DNA from: G965279355 sp965279355
Lineage (GTDB): Bacteria > Pseudomonadota > Alphaproteobacteria > CACIAM-22H2
Direction: 5' to 3'
Assembly (NCBI GenBank): GCA_965279355.1
Contig: OZ257155.1
Location: forward strand, 2,294,001-2,358,000
Length of the DNA: 64,000 bases
The translations under genes were made by a program, and so were the position numbers. Position 1 is the first letter of the stretch; each line of letters begins with the position of its first letter. The notes beneath the pieces are model-generated. The model did no database searches, was not told the DNA's origin, and worked only from the letters and a program-made list of their open reading frames with translations. Below are positions 45,654 to 55,634 of the stretch, piece by piece.

Positions 45654-46676
45654 TTAGTTGGTCTTGGCGAGGAAGTCGGCTTCCTTCATCAGGTCGTAAT
45701 GCGTCTTCTCGGCCGCTTCCACCCAGCGACGATATTCGGCGCCGGTCATGACGGTCGGGTTGAACGCGCCCTGCTCCATGAAGGTGCGCCAGTCGGGGGT
45801 CTGCATGACCTTGGTGAGCAGGTCGACGTAGAACGCGACCTGATCCGGGGTCGCGCCGCCGGCCATGAAGATGCCGCGCAGCATCTGGTATTCGACATTC
45901 ACGCCTGACTCCTTACAGGTCGGAATGTCGCTCCACGCCATCGTGGTGGTGACCTTCGCCGTATAGGTGCTGCGCTTGCCGTCGAAGATGCAGAGCGGAC
46001 GGAGCGCGCCGCCCTTCCACTGGGCGACCGCTTCGAGCGGGTTGTTGACCGTTGAGTCGATATGACCGCCGACCAGCTGCACGGCGACGGCGCCGCCGCC
46101 GGCGAACGGCACATAGGTGAACTTCTTGCCGCCGGTCAGGCGCTCAAGAGCCACCGTGATGATCTGGTCTTCCTGTTTCGATCCCGTGCCGCCCATCTTG
46201 TACTGACGATCGGCGCCGGCCTTGACCGCGTTGATGTAGTCCTGCGCCGTCTTGTAGGGCGACTTGTCGTTCGTCCACAGAACGAACTGGTCGAGCGCCA
46301 GCATCGCAACGGGCGTCAGATCCTTCCAGTTGAAGGGCGTTCCCGTGGCGAGCGGCGTGGTGAACAGGTTCGACAGGGTGATGATGAGCTTGTGCGGATC
46401 GCGCGGCGTCGACTTCACATCGAGGAAGCCTTCGGCACCGGCACCGCCGGCCTTGTTCACCACGATCAGGTTCTGCTTCATGAGGTTGTGCTTCTTCACA
46501 ACGCCGTCGATGAAGCGCGCCATCTGGTCGGCGCCGCCGCCGGTGCCCGCCGGAATGACGAACGTCACCGGACGCGTCGGCTCCCACGCCGCCTGTGCCG
46601 GCGCAACGGCAAAGCTCGCGAGGGCCGCGGCACCAAGCAGCAATGATTTCGAAGTCAGCAGGTTCTTGAGCATCAT
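45654..46676 (-). CDS. tctC: Tripartite tricarboxylate transporter, periplasmic binding protein TctC
   Basis: 340 residues. The signal peptide (KSLLLGAAALASFAVAPAQA) is followed by the TctC/Bug fold with PVTFVIPAGTGGGADQMARF, the loop that binds carboxylates. Bug-type receptors bind di- and tricarboxylates and similar acids. Placement between an oxalate-catabolic arm and formate dehydrogenase suggests oxalate or a related short acid as ligand, but this is inference. GGAGAGGAAAC precedes two adjacent ATG codons. Confidence 0.9.
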   Translation of the reverse strand: MMLKNLLTSKSLLLGAAALASFAVAPAQAAWEPTRPVTFVIPAGTGGGADQMARFIDGVVKKHNLMKQNLIVVNKAGGAGAEGFLDVKSTPRDPHKLIITLSNLFTTPLATGTPFNWKDLTPVAMLALDQFVLWTNDKSPYKTAQDYINAVKAGADRQYKMGGTGSKQEDQIITVALERLTGGKKFTYVPFAGGGAVAVQLVGGHIDSTVNNPLEAVAQWKGGALRPLCIFDGKRSTYTAKVTTTMAWSDIPTCKESGVNVEYQMLRGIFMAGGATPDQVAFYVDLLTKVMQTPDWRTFMEQGAFNPTVMTGAEYRRWVEAAEKTHYDLMKEADFLAKTN

Positions 46677-46787
46677 GTTTCCTCTCCTTGCGTTTTAAGA
46701 CGGCGTTTATTTGGATCGCTTGTCTTTTATCTTTTTATTGATGTCTTGAGCCTACTTGGCCCCTCACCGCGCGTCCAGCCTTGCCGG

Positions 46788-48293
46788 TCAAGCCGGCTTC
46801 AGCTGACGCACCCGATCGAGTACCCAGGAAATCACCGGCCAGAACAGGAGGATCACGCCGAGACCGAAGATCGTGCCGACCAGCCCGTTGGACCAGAAAA
46901 TCGTCAGGCTGCCCTGCGACAGCAGCATGGACTGACGGAACGAACTCTCCGCCATGTCGCCCAGAACCAGCGCCAGCACCAGGGGTGCCAGCGGATAGTC
47001 GAGCTTGTTGAACACATAGGCGATGACGCCGAACAGCACCATGATCCACACGTCGAACATGGCGTTGTTGATCGTGTAGGCGCCGACCGCGCAGATCACC
47101 ATGATCACCGGCGCGATGATGCTGAACGGCACGCGCAGGATCGCCGCGAAGAGCGGAACACAGGTGAGCACCAGAATGAGGCCCACGACATTGCCCAGAT
47201 ACATGCTGGCAATGAGGCCCCACACGAATTCTTTCTGCTCCACAAAGAGCAGCGGCCCGGGCTGCAGGCCCCAGATCAACAGACCGCCCAGCAGCACGGC
47301 CGCGGTCGGTGAGCCGGGAATGCCCAGCGTCAGCATCGGCAGCATGGCGCTGGTGCCGGCCGCATGCGCCGCCGTCTCCGGCGCGATCACGCCTTCGATC
47401 TCACCCTTGCCGAACTTGTCGCCGTTCTTCGAAAAGCGTTTCGCCAGGCCGTAACTCATGAACGAGGCCGGCGTCGCGCCGCCGGGCGTAATGCCCATCC
47501 AGCAGCCGATGAAACAGCTTCTGACCGACGTCACCCAGTACTTCGGCAGTCTCTTCCATGTTTCGAGCACGACGTTCATCCGCATCTTGGCGTGCGCGCC
47601 GGAGAAGGCGAGACCGGTTTCCATCGATGCCAGGATTTCACCGATGCCGAACAGACCGATAACCGCCGTCAGGAACTTGAAGCCGGTCAGAAGCTCGGTG
47701 AAGCCGAAGGTCATGCGCAGCTGGCCCGTAACCGTATCGAGACCGACCGAGGCGAGCGCGAAGCCGAGACACATCGACGCCAGAACCTTGAAGGGCGAGC
47801 CTTTGCCGATGCCGATGAAACTCGCGAAGGTGAGGAACTGCACCGCGAAGAACTCGGCCGGGCCGAATTTCAGCGCAAATTTCGCGACCAGCGGCGCCAG
47901 GAAGGTAATGACGATGACGGCGACAAACGCACCAACAAAAGATGAGGTGAAGGCGGCGGTCAGCGCTTCATCCGCGCGGCCCTGCTGTGCCATCGGGTGT
48001 CCGTCGAATGTTGTCGCGACGGACCATGGCTCGCCTGGAATGTTGAAGAGGATCGACGTGATCGCGCCGCCGAATAATGCGCCCCAGTAGATACAGGAGA
48101 GCATGATGATCGCCGAGGTGGGCGACATCGAGAAGGTCAGCGGAAGAAGGATCGCGACGCCGTTGGCGCCGCCGAGACCGGGGAGCACGCCGATGATCAC
48201 ACCGAGCAGAATGCCGATGACCATCAACGCGATATTGAAAGGCTGCAGGACGACCGAAAAGCCGTGAAAGAGCGCAGATAAGTCTTCGAGCAA
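46788..48293 (-). CDS. tctA: Tripartite tricarboxylate transporter, large membrane subunit TctA
   Basis: 501 residues from a TTG at 48293, chosen because GGGGGGAG lies upstream and because family members start just before LFHGFSVVLQPFNIALMVIG. The longer frame to 48515 crosses the operator region. About 11-12 membrane segments; the substrate motifs GVLPGLGGANGVAILLPLTF and TLGIPGSPTAAVLLGG are present. It forms the Na+ or H+-driven channel. It is the first gene of the arm divergent from the GntR gene. Confidence 0.87.
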   Translation of the reverse strand: MLEDLSALFHGFSVVLQPFNIALMVIGILLGVIIGVLPGLGGANGVAILLPLTFSMSPTSAIIMLSCIYWGALFGGAITSILFNIPGEPWSVATTFDGHPMAQQGRADEALTAAFTSSFVGAFVAVIVITFLAPLVAKFALKFGPAEFFAVQFLTFASFIGIGKGSPFKVLASMCLGFALASVGLDTVTGQLRMTFGFTELLTGFKFLTAVIGLFGIGEILASMETGLAFSGAHAKMRMNVVLETWKRLPKYWVTSVRSCFIGCWMGITPGGATPASFMSYGLAKRFSKNGDKFGKGEIEGVIAPETAAHAAGTSAMLPMLTLGIPGSPTAAVLLGGLLIWGLQPGPLLFVEQKEFVWGLIASMYLGNVVGLILVLTCVPLFAAILRVPFSIIAPVIMVICAVGAYTINNAMFDVWIMVLFGVIAYVFNKLDYPLAPLVLALVLGDMAESSFRQSMLLSQGSLTIFWSNGLVGTIFGLGVILLFWPVISWVLDRVRQLKPA

Positions 48294-48368
48294 AATAAAC
48301 TCCCCCCTCGCCAACTTTCTTTCGGCGCGCCGCCCACTTTCGTCGAAGTGGTCTTGATGGCTCGCCGG

Positions 48369-48386
48369 TATTTGGTATACAGAATA
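48369..48386. promoter_or_regulatory. Probable operator of the GntR/FCD regulator
   Basis: TATT-TG-GTATAC-AG-AATA is an 18-bp imperfect palindrome centred between tctA (start 48293) and the regulator (start 48484). FCD-type GntR regulators typically bind palindromes with a TGTATACA-like core. One site in this divergent spacer could control both arms of the oxalate/formate module. Confidence 0.6.
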
Positions 48387-48483
48387 CTTCACGCCACGGT
48401 CTTGTAAAGCGTTCTGTGAAAAAGAACCCGGGCGATGGTCGACCGGCAGCATGCCGCTGACGGTTGGGGGAGCTAGGAGCCGA

Positions 48484-49179
48484 ATGACTGCGTTAAAGCT
48501 CGTGGTGAAGCCCATTGAGGCTGAGCCCAGCTTCCGGGACCGCGCTTACGCGGCCCTGAAGCGGGCCATCACCACCATGGACATCTACGCCAGCCGCGAG
48601 CCGATCCGGCTTGAAGAGCGTCAGCTTTCGCAGGATCTCGGCATCAGCCGTACCCCGATCCGCGAGGCCCTGAACCGGCTGGAGCAGGAGGGATTCGTCC
48701 GCTCCCTGCCCCGCCGCGGCGTCTTCATCGTCCGCAAGACCAAGCAGGAGATCATCGAGATCATCCGGGTCTGGGCGGCCCTCGAAAGCATGGCGGCCCG
48801 CCTCGCGACCCTGAACGCCAGCGACGAGGACATCGCCAGCCTGCGCCGCCTGTTCATCGAATTCCAGACATCCGGCCATGAGCCGAAGCTGCATATCGAC
48901 GAATATTCCGAGGCGAACATCCGCTTCCACCAGGCCATCGTGAATCTGAGCGGCAACCAGCTGCTGATCGACACGATGGAAAACCTCTTCATCCACATGC
49001 GGTCGATCCGCCGCCAGACGATCTCCGAACACGATCGCGCGACGCAGTCGATCCGCGACCACATCAACATCATCGAGGCGCTGGAGCGGCGGGAAACCGA
49101 CCGTGCCGAAAAGCTGGTCCGCCAGCACAGCCTCGATCTCGCCACCCACGTCGAAAAACACGTCACGTATCTGGACTGA
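48484..49179 (+). CDS. GntR family (FadR/FCD) transcriptional regulator
   Basis: 231 residues from the ATG at 48484. An N-terminal winged helix ([25 protein letters not shown]) is followed by a helical FCD ligand domain with possible metal ligands in [11 protein letters not shown] and [15 protein letters not shown] regulators sense small organic acids. Its position between the transporter/FDH arm and the oxc arm makes it the likely regulator of the whole cluster, with oxalate, formate or a CoA ester as candidate effector. Confidence 0.9.
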   Translation: MTALKLVVKPIEAEPSFRDRAYAALKRAITTMDIYASREPIRLEERQLSQDLGISRTPIREALNRLEQEGFVRSLPRRGVFIVRKTKQEIIEIIRVWAALESMAARLATLNASDEDIASLRRLFIEFQTSGHEPKLHIDEYSEANIRFHQAIVNLSGNQLLIDTMENLFIHMRSIRRQTISEHDRATQSIRDHINIIEALERRETDRAEKLVRQHSLDLATHVEKHVTYLD

Positions 49180-49219
49180 CCGACCCACCAAGGGGCGGCA
49201 GTCGCTTCAGGAGGAAACA

Positions 49220-50944
49220 ATGGCCGAAGGAACCACCAAAGCCGCGAGCGATGACACGCAGGATCTGACGGATGGCTTCCATCTGATCATCGATGCGCTG
49301 AAGCTCAACGGCCTCAACACCATCTACGGCGTGCCCGGCATTCCGATCACCGATTTCGGCCGCATGGCACAGGCCGAGGGCATCCGCGTGCTGTCGTTCC
49401 GCCATGAGCAGAACGCCGGCTATGCCGCGGCGATCGCCGGTTACCTGACCAAGAAGCCGGGTGTCTGCCTTACCGTCTCGGCGCCGGGCTTCCTCAACGG
49501 CCTCACCGCGCTGGCGCACGCCACGACCAACTGCTTCCCGATGATCCTGATCTCCGGCTCGTCCGAGCGCGAGGTCGTCGACCTGCAGCAGGGCGACTAT
49601 GAGGAAATGGACCAGCTCGCCATCGCCAAACCGCTCTGCAAAGCGGCGTATCGCGTGCTGCATGCCGCCGATATCGGCATCGGCATCGCGCGCGCCATCC
49701 GCTCGGCCGTATCGGGACGTCCGGGCGGCGTCTATCTCGATCTGCCGGCCAAGCTGTTCGGCCAGGTGATGAATGCCGAAAAGGGCAAGCAGTCGCTGGT
49801 CAAGGTGATCGACGCCGCACCGGCGCAGATCCCCGCCCCTGCCTCGATCAAGCGCGCGCTCGATGTGCTAAAAAGCGCCAAGAAGCCGCTGATCATTCTC
49901 GGCAAGGGCGCTGCCTACGCGCAGGCCGATGAGGCGATCAAGGCGTTCGTCGAGAAGAGCGGCGTGCCGTTCCTTCCCATGAGCATGGCCAAGGGCCTGC
50001 TGCCCGACACGCATCCGCAATGCGCGGGTGCGGCGCGCTCAACGGTGCTCAAGGACTCCGACGTCGTGATGCTGATCGGCGCCCGCCTCAACTGGCTGCT
50101 GTCGCACGGCAAGGGCAAGAGCTGGGGCGATGCGCCCAAGAAGTTCATCCAGGTCGATATCGAGCCGAAAGAAATGGACAGCAATGTCGAGATCGTCGCC
50201 CCCGTGGTCGGCGATATCGGCTCGGTCGTCGATGCGTTCCTGGCCCAGATGGGCAAGTGGGAGGCGCCGCCGGCCGACTGGACCAAGACCGTCAGCAGCA
50301 AGCGCGAAGAGAACGTCGCCAAGATGGCGCCGCGCCTGATGAACAACAACAACCCGATGGACTATCACGGCGCACTCGGTGTGCTGCGCACCATAATCAA
50401 GGAGCGTCCCGACGCAATCCTGGTCAATGAAGGCGCCAACACGCTCGACCTCGCCCGCGGCGTAATCGACATGTACAAGCCGCGCAAGCGTCTCGATGTC
50501 GGCACCTGGGGCGTGATGGGCATCGGCATGGGCCAGGCGATCGCCGCCGCCGTCGAAACAGGCAAGCCGGTGCTGGCCGTCGAAGGCGACAGCGCGTTCG
50601 GCTTCAGCGGCATGGAGGTGGAGACGATCTGCCGCTACAACCTGCCGGTCTGCATCGTCATCTTCAACAATAACGGCATCTATCGCGGCACCGACGTGAA
50701 TAAGGCCGGTTCCGATCCGGCGCCCACCGTGTTCGTCGCCGGTGCGCGCTACGACAAGATGATGGAAGCCTTTGGCGGTGTCGGCGTCAACGCTACCTCG
50801 CCCGACGAGCTGAAGCGCGCCGTCAACGCGGCGATGGACTCCGGCAAGCCGACCCTCATCAACGCGGTGATCGATCCGGCGGCCGGCAGCGAAAGCGGCC
50901 GCATCGGCAATCTCAATCCGCAGAGCGCCCTTAAGAAGAAATAA
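49220..50944 (+). CDS. oxc: Oxalyl-CoA decarboxylase
   Basis: 574 residues (Oxalobacter enzyme 568) from the ATG at 49220 behind GGAGG. A thiamine-diphosphate enzyme: activating Glu in [32 protein letters not shown], and the C-terminal [14 protein letters not shown] to [10 protein letters not shown] cofactor region. The [16 protein letters not shown] block is diagnostic of Oxc among ThDP enzymes. It converts oxalyl-CoA to formyl-CoA and CO2 and works with Frc, encoded 56 bp downstream. Confidence 0.94.
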   Translation: MAEGTTKAASDDTQDLTDGFHLIIDALKLNGLNTIYGVPGIPITDFGRMAQAEGIRVLSFRHEQNAGYAAAIAGYLTKKPGVCLTVSAPGFLNGLTALAHATTNCFPMILISGSSEREVVDLQQGDYEEMDQLAIAKPLCKAAYRVLHAADIGIGIARAIRSAVSGRPGGVYLDLPAKLFGQVMNAEKGKQSLVKVIDAAPAQIPAPASIKRALDVLKSAKKPLIILGKGAAYAQADEAIKAFVEKSGVPFLPMSMAKGLLPDTHPQCAGAARSTVLKDSDVVMLIGARLNWLLSHGKGKSWGDAPKKFIQVDIEPKEMDSNVEIVAPVVGDIGSVVDAFLAQMGKWEAPPADWTKTVSSKREENVAKMAPRLMNNNNPMDYHGALGVLRTIIKERPDAILVNEGANTLDLARGVIDMYKPRKRLDVGTWGVMGIGMGQAIAAAVETGKPVLAVEGDSAFGFSGMEVETICRYNLPVCIVIFNNNGIYRGTDVNKAGSDPAPTVFVAGARYDKMMEAFGGVGVNATSPDELKRAVNAAMDSGKPTLINAVIDPAAGSESGRIGNLNPQSALKKK

Positions 50945-51000
50945 GCCCTTATCCGGAGCGATCCGGAAATCCCGATTGACTGAATTTGGAGGAACGAAAG

Positions 51001-52461
51001 ATGGCAAAGAAAAAGAAACCCGCCGCCAAGAAGACAAAGGCAAAGCCCGCGCCGCGCCGCAAGGCCGGCAAGGCCGCATCGCGCAAGGTCGTGCGCATTT
51101 CATCCGCGAAGAAGCCCGCGGCGAAAAAGGCGAACGGCAACGGCATGCCCAGGCCCTCGTCCAAGCCGTTCGGCCAGGACGGCAAGGCGCTGCAGGGCGT
51201 GCGCGTCCTCGACTTCACGCATGTGCAGTCAGGCCCGACCTGCACGCAGCTCCTCGCATGGTTCGGCGCCGACGTCATCAAGATCGAGCGGCCCGGTGTG
51301 GGCGACATCACGCGCGGCCAGCTTCGCGACGTGAAGGATGCCGACAGCCTCTATTTCACGATGCTCAACCACAACAAGCGGTCCATCACCATCGACTCCA
51401 AGAACCCGCAGGGCAAGCGGGTGATCGATGAGCTGATCAAGAAGTGCGACGTGCTGGTCGAGAATTTCGCGCCAGGCGCGCTCGATCGCATGGGCTTCAC
51501 CTGGGACTACATCCACAAGCTCAACCCGCGCATCGTCGTCGCGTCGGTGAAGGGCTTCGGCCCGGGCCCGTACGAAGACTGCAAGGTCTATGAGAACGTG
51601 GCGCAGTGCACCGGCGGCTCGGCCTCGACCACCGGCTTCCGCGACGGTCCGCCGCTGGTCACCGGCGCGCAGATCGGCGACTCAGGCACCGGTCTGCACC
51701 TGGCGCTGGGCATCGTCTCCGCGCTCTATCAGCGCAACCGCACCGGCCGTGGCCAGAAGGTGCTGTGCGCGATGCAGGACGGCGTGCTCAATCTCTGCCG
51801 CGTGAAGCTGCGCGACCAACAGCGTCTGAAGCACGGCCCGCTGAAGGAATTCAGCCAGTATGGCGAAGGCGTGCCGTTCGGCGACGCGACGCCGCGCGCC
51901 GGCAACGATTCCGGCGGCGGACAGCCGGGCTGGATCCTGAAGTGCAAGGGCTGGGAGACCGATCCCAACGCCTACATCTACTTCATCACCCAGGCGCCGG
52001 TCTGGGAGTCGATCTGCGATGTCATCGGCGAGCCGGGCTGGAAGACCCATCCCGATTACGCGACGCCGCCGGCGCGCCTGCCGCGTCTGAAGGCGATCTT
52101 CGCGCGCATCGAGGAATGGACGATGTCCATGACCAAGATGGAGGCGATGGACATTCTCAACAAGTACGACATCCCGTGCGGCCCGATCCTGTCGATGAAG
52201 GAAATCGCCGAGGACAAGTCGCTGCGCGAGACCGGCACCGTCGTCGAAGTCGATCACCCGACCCGCGGCAAGTACCTGACGGTCGGCAATCCGATCAAGA
52301 TGTCGGACTCGATCTCCGAGGTGAAGCGCTCGCCGCTGCTGGGCGAGCACACCGATGAGATCCTGACGCAGGTGCTTGGCTTCAAGGCGAACGAGATCGC
52401 CGAGATCAAGAGCTCCGGCGCGCTCAGCCCGCCGCCGCGCAAGGAAAAAGACGCGGCCTGA
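51001..52461 (+). CDS. frc: Formyl-CoA:oxalate CoA-transferase with basic N-terminal extension
   Basis: 486 residues against ~428 in Oxalobacter. From about residue 58 the protein follows Frc closely: [47 protein letters not shown], the catalytic Asp in [12 protein letters not shown], and GGGQPGW. It moves CoA from formyl-CoA to oxalate, regenerating oxalyl-CoA for Oxc and freeing formate. The first ~55 residues are a Lys/Ala/Pro-rich tail ([20 protein letters not shown]...) like histone H1 or HU extensions, unusual for this family. The start fits GGAGG at 50989, and the only other in-frame ATG nearby (Met54 in NGMPRP) has no clear ribosome site. Confidence 0.92.
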   Translation: MAKKKKPAAKKTKAKPAPRRKAGKAASRKVVRISSAKKPAAKKANGNGMPRPSSKPFGQDGKALQGVRVLDFTHVQSGPTCTQLLAWFGADVIKIERPGVGDITRGQLRDVKDADSLYFTMLNHNKRSITIDSKNPQGKRVIDELIKKCDVLVENFAPGALDRMGFTWDYIHKLNPRIVVASVKGFGPGPYEDCKVYENVAQCTGGSASTTGFRDGPPLVTGAQIGDSGTGLHLALGIVSALYQRNRTGRGQKVLCAMQDGVLNLCRVKLRDQQRLKHGPLKEFSQYGEGVPFGDATPRAGNDSGGGQPGWILKCKGWETDPNAYIYFITQAPVWESICDVIGEPGWKTHPDYATPPARLPRLKAIFARIEEWTMSMTKMEAMDILNKYDIPCGPILSMKEIAEDKSLRETGTVVEVDHPTRGKYLTVGNPIKMSDSISEVKRSPLLGEHTDEILTQVLGFKANEIAEIKSSGALSPPPRKEKDAA

Positions 52462-52492
52462 AGATAAACAAGAACCAAGCGGGGAAATGACA

Positions 52493-53425
52493 ATGCGGAT
52501 CGTCGTACATGGCCAGCAGGCCTTCGGGAAAGCCGTTCTCGAGGCCCTGCTGAAGCGCGGAGAGAACATCGTCGGCGTTTACGTGGCGCCGGATAAGGAA
52601 GGCCAGAAGCCGGATCCGCTGAAGGAAGCGGCGCTGGCGGCGGGTCTTCCGCTTTTCCAGCCGAAGTCCTATCGCAAGCCGGGCGAAATCTGGGACCAGT
52701 TCCGGGAACTGAAGCCCGACCTGCAGGTCATGGCCTATGTGACGCTCTTTGTTCCTTCCGAATTTCTGAACATCCCGACGCATGGCTCGATCCAGTATCA
52801 TCCCTCGCTGCTGCCGCTGCATCGCGGGCCGAGTTCGATCAACTGGCCGATCATCCAGGGCCGCAAGGAAACCGGCCTGTCGATCTTCTGGCCGGATGAC
52901 GGGCTCGATACCGGCCCGATCCTGATCCAGAAGAAGACGCCGATCTCCGACGATGACTCGCTGGGCTCCGTCTATTTCGACCGCCTGTTCCCGCAAGGCG
53001 TCGCCGCGATGCTGGAAGGCGTCGACCTCGTGAAATCAGGCAAGGCGCCCCGCGTCCCACAAAACCACGACGACGCCACCTATGAAGGCTGGTGCACAGT
53101 GGGCAACGGACACATTGACTGGGCGCGGCAGGGTTTTCACATTCACAACCTCGTCCGCGGCTGCAACCCGGCCCCGGGCGCGTGGACCACTTTCGAAGGC
53201 AAGACCTTGCAGATTTTCGAGACCAAGAAGCTCCCGGCCCGCGATCCCAAAGGCATCGGCGGCGCCATGGGCGAGGTCATGGAGGTCGACGGCGACGGTT
53301 TCACGGTGGCCTGCGCGGACGGACGCATTCGCGTCCTGCGTTGCCGCCTCGACGGCGGCGCGAAAGCCTCCGGTGCCGAATTTGCGGCATCCGCCGGGCT
53401 GAAGCCCGGCGTGAAGCTGACCTGA
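52493..53425 (+). CDS. Formyltransferase-fold protein, ALDH1L1 N-terminal-like (10-formyl-THF hydrolase/transferase)
   Basis: 310 residues. The N-terminal domain has the folate-site motif YHPSLLPLHRGPSSINW and the catalytic Asp in FWPDDGLDTGPILIQ. Both match the hydrolase domain of 10-formyl-THF dehydrogenase better than methionyl-tRNA formyltransferase. A C-terminal FMT_C-like domain follows (~205-305). ATG 52493 is preferred over 52487 because of spacing from GGGGA. Lying between frc and fhs, it could release formate from 10-formyl-THF, or move a formyl group between formyl-CoA and THF; the latter is speculation. Confidence 0.82.
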   Translation: MRIVVHGQQAFGKAVLEALLKRGENIVGVYVAPDKEGQKPDPLKEAALAAGLPLFQPKSYRKPGEIWDQFRELKPDLQVMAYVTLFVPSEFLNIPTHGSIQYHPSLLPLHRGPSSINWPIIQGRKETGLSIFWPDDGLDTGPILIQKKTPISDDDSLGSVYFDRLFPQGVAAMLEGVDLVKSGKAPRVPQNHDDATYEGWCTVGNGHIDWARQGFHIHNLVRGCNPAPGAWTTFEGKTLQIFETKKLPARDPKGIGGAMGEVMEVDGDGFTVACADGRIRVLRCRLDGGAKASGAEFAASAGLKPGVKLT

Positions 53426-53464
53426 TCTTAAAGAATCAAACAGACAATCCAAGGAAACGAACCC

Positions 53465-55168
53465 ATGCGCGATCCTGCTGAGCAACACGCCAAGCCGAAA
53501 TCCGACATCGAGATTTCGCAAGCCGCGACGATGCGGACCGTTGCCGACGTTGCCAAAGAGAAGCTCGGCATCGACATCAAGAATCTCGAGCCGTACGGCC
53601 ACTACAAGGCGAAGGTCTCGCTCGACTACATCAACACGCTCAAGGGCAAGAAGAACGGCAAGCTGATCCTGGTCAGCGCGATCACGCCGACCCCGGCCGG
53701 CGAAGGCAAGACCACGACGACGGTCGGCCTTGGCGATGCGCTCAACCACATCGGCAAGAAGGCGATCATCTGCCTGCGCGAGCCGAGCCTTGGCCCCTGC
53801 TTCGGCGTCAAGGGCGGTGCGGCCGGCGGCGGTTACGCCCAGGTCGTGCCGATGGAGGACATCAACCTCCACTTCACTGGCGACTTCCACGCGATCGGCG
53901 CCGCGAACAACCTGCTGGCCGCGCTTGTCGACAACCACATCTACTGGGGCAACGAGCTGGGCTTCGACTCCCGCCGCGTCACCTGGCGCCGCGTGCTCGA
54001 CATGAACGACCGCGCGCTCCGCGAGATCACGTCATCGCTGGGCGGCGTCGCCAACGGCTTCCCGCGCTCTGACGGCTTCGACATCGTCGTCGCCTCCGAA
54101 GTCATGGCGATCTTCTGCCTCGCGACCTCGCTGGAAGATCTCCAGAAGCGCCTCGGCAACATCATCGTCGGCTACACGCGCGACCGTAAGGCGATCCGCG
54201 CGAGCCAGCTCAAGGCCGCCGGCCCGATGACAGCACTTCTCAAGGACGCGCTGGCGCCGAATCTGGTGCAGACGCTGGAGAACAACCCCGCCTTCATCCA
54301 TGGCGGTCCGTTCGCCAACATCGCCCATGGCTGCAACACGGTGCTCGCCACGACCACCGCGCTGAAGCTCGGCGACTATGTGGTGACCGAAGCCGGCTTC
54401 GGCGCCGATCTGGGTGCCGAGAAGTTCTTCGACATCAAGTGCCGCAAGGCGGGCCTCAAGCCCGATTGCGCGGTGCTGGTCGCCACCATCCGCGCGCTCA
54501 AGATGCACGGCGGTGTCGCCAAGGAAGACCTGAAGAAGGAAAATCTCGACGCGCTCAAGAAGGGCCTGTCGAACCTGCAGCGCCACGTTTCGAACGTGCA
54601 GAAGTTCGGCGTGCCGGTGATCGTCTCGATCAACCGCTTCAGCGCCGACACCACGGCGGAGATGGATCTGGTCAAGAAGGCCTGCGCCGAACTCGGCGTC
54701 GAAGCCTTCATGGCCGACCATTGGGCCGCCGGCGGGGCCGGTGCCACCGATGTGGCCAAGGCCGTGGTCAAGGTCTGCGACGAGGGCAAGTCGAACTTCA
54801 AGCCGCTCTATGGCGACGACATTCCGCTCTGGGACAAGATCAAGACCATCGCCACGCAGATCTACGGTGCCGCCGACATCACCGCCGACAAGAGCATCAA
54901 GGACCAGCTGACCGGCCTGCAGAAGGACGGCATGGGCAACTTCCCGATCTGTGTCGCCAAGACGCAGTACAGCTTCTCCACCGATCCCAACGCCAAGGGC
55001 GCCCCGTCCGGTCACATGATCCCGATCCGCGAAGTCCGCGTGTCGGCCGGCGCGGAATTCCTGGTCGTCATCTGCGGTGAAATCATGACCATGCCGGGCC
55101 TGCCGAAGGTGCCGGCCGCCAACAGCATCGAAGTGAACGCCGACGGGAAGATCGTCGGCCTCTTCTAA
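53465..55168 (+). CDS. fhs: Formate-tetrahydrofolate ligase
   Basis: 567 residues. The P-loop [17 protein letters not shown], the stretch [20 protein letters not shown] and the C-terminal [13 protein letters not shown] are characteristic. It makes 10-formyl-THF from formate, ATP and THF, or runs backward to yield ATP. In this operon it can assimilate formate released by Frc into C1 metabolism. It ends the oxc-frc-formyltransferase-fhs arm and is followed by a strong terminator. Confidence 0.95.
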   Translation: MRDPAEQHAKPKSDIEISQAATMRTVADVAKEKLGIDIKNLEPYGHYKAKVSLDYINTLKGKKNGKLILVSAITPTPAGEGKTTTTVGLGDALNHIGKKAIICLREPSLGPCFGVKGGAAGGGYAQVVPMEDINLHFTGDFHAIGAANNLLAALVDNHIYWGNELGFDSRRVTWRRVLDMNDRALREITSSLGGVANGFPRSDGFDIVVASEVMAIFCLATSLEDLQKRLGNIIVGYTRDRKAIRASQLKAAGPMTALLKDALAPNLVQTLENNPAFIHGGPFANIAHGCNTVLATTTALKLGDYVVTEAGFGADLGAEKFFDIKCRKAGLKPDCAVLVATIRALKMHGGVAKEDLKKENLDALKKGLSNLQRHVSNVQKFGVPVIVSINRFSADTTAEMDLVKKACAELGVEAFMADHWAAGGAGATDVAKAVVKVCDEGKSNFKPLYGDDIPLWDKIKTIATQIYGAADITADKSIKDQLTGLQKDGMGNFPICVAKTQYSFSTDPNAKGAPSGHMIPIREVRVSAGAEFLVVICGEIMTMPGLPKVPAANSIEVNADGKIVGLF

Positions 55169-55201
55169 GCACTTCTCTTTATTCTGCGATTCAAGTAACA
55201 G

Positions 55202-55236
55202 AACACCGCTGCACAAATTGTGCAGCGGTGTTTTTT
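55202..55236 (+). terminator. Rho-independent terminator of the oxc-fhs operon
   Basis: AACACCGCTGCACA and its complement form a 14-bp stem with a 3-nt loop, followed by a T run, beginning 34 nt after the fhs stop. Confidence 0.9.
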
Positions 55237-55634
55237 CTATTGGTATTGACAGTGACCATGCAGAGGCACACGTTTATAGGGTCCACGCTGCCTTTGGTTC
55301 TGGCGAATGCCTCGACCGGTTGGTCGACGGAAGCGCCGCTCAGAGCACGTGGCGATCGGTTCGACCCTAGAAGGAGGCCAGTGTATGGAAAATCCACCTT
55401 CGCAAAGTCGCCGGCACTGCGGAAGCGCGGTGCCACAGTCTGGATAAGCGTACGCAATCCTGGCCAGGATTCTCCAGGCTGCCCGCATATCAACGATTCT
55501 GACCGAAGCACGTTGTCCCGCCTTGGCCGGGCGGCACCGCGGTTCTTCGATAAACTTCCGCTCTTCGAGCGGAACGGCTTGACGCCGAAAGAGAGCCTCG
55601 ATCCCTTGACTGGGACGAGGCTCTCGCGCGTTTG
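55237..55634. other. Gene-poor spacer with terminator-like hairpin, unassigned
   Basis: About 400 bp of lower GC content than the flanks. A 125-135-codon frame crosses it but shows no domain or good start. A hairpin at 55593-55623 (GAGCCTCG-A-TCCC pairing with GGGA-CGAGGCTC) ends 12 nt before the next ATG and is followed by TCGCGCGTTT. This could be the end of a small RNA gene or an attenuator for the dehydrogenase gene. I cannot match it to a known RNA family. Confidence 0.3.

Noticed and set aside
55340..55390. tRNA-like GGTTCGACCC string
   Set aside because: No matching T stem, anticodon arm or acceptor stem could be drawn around it.
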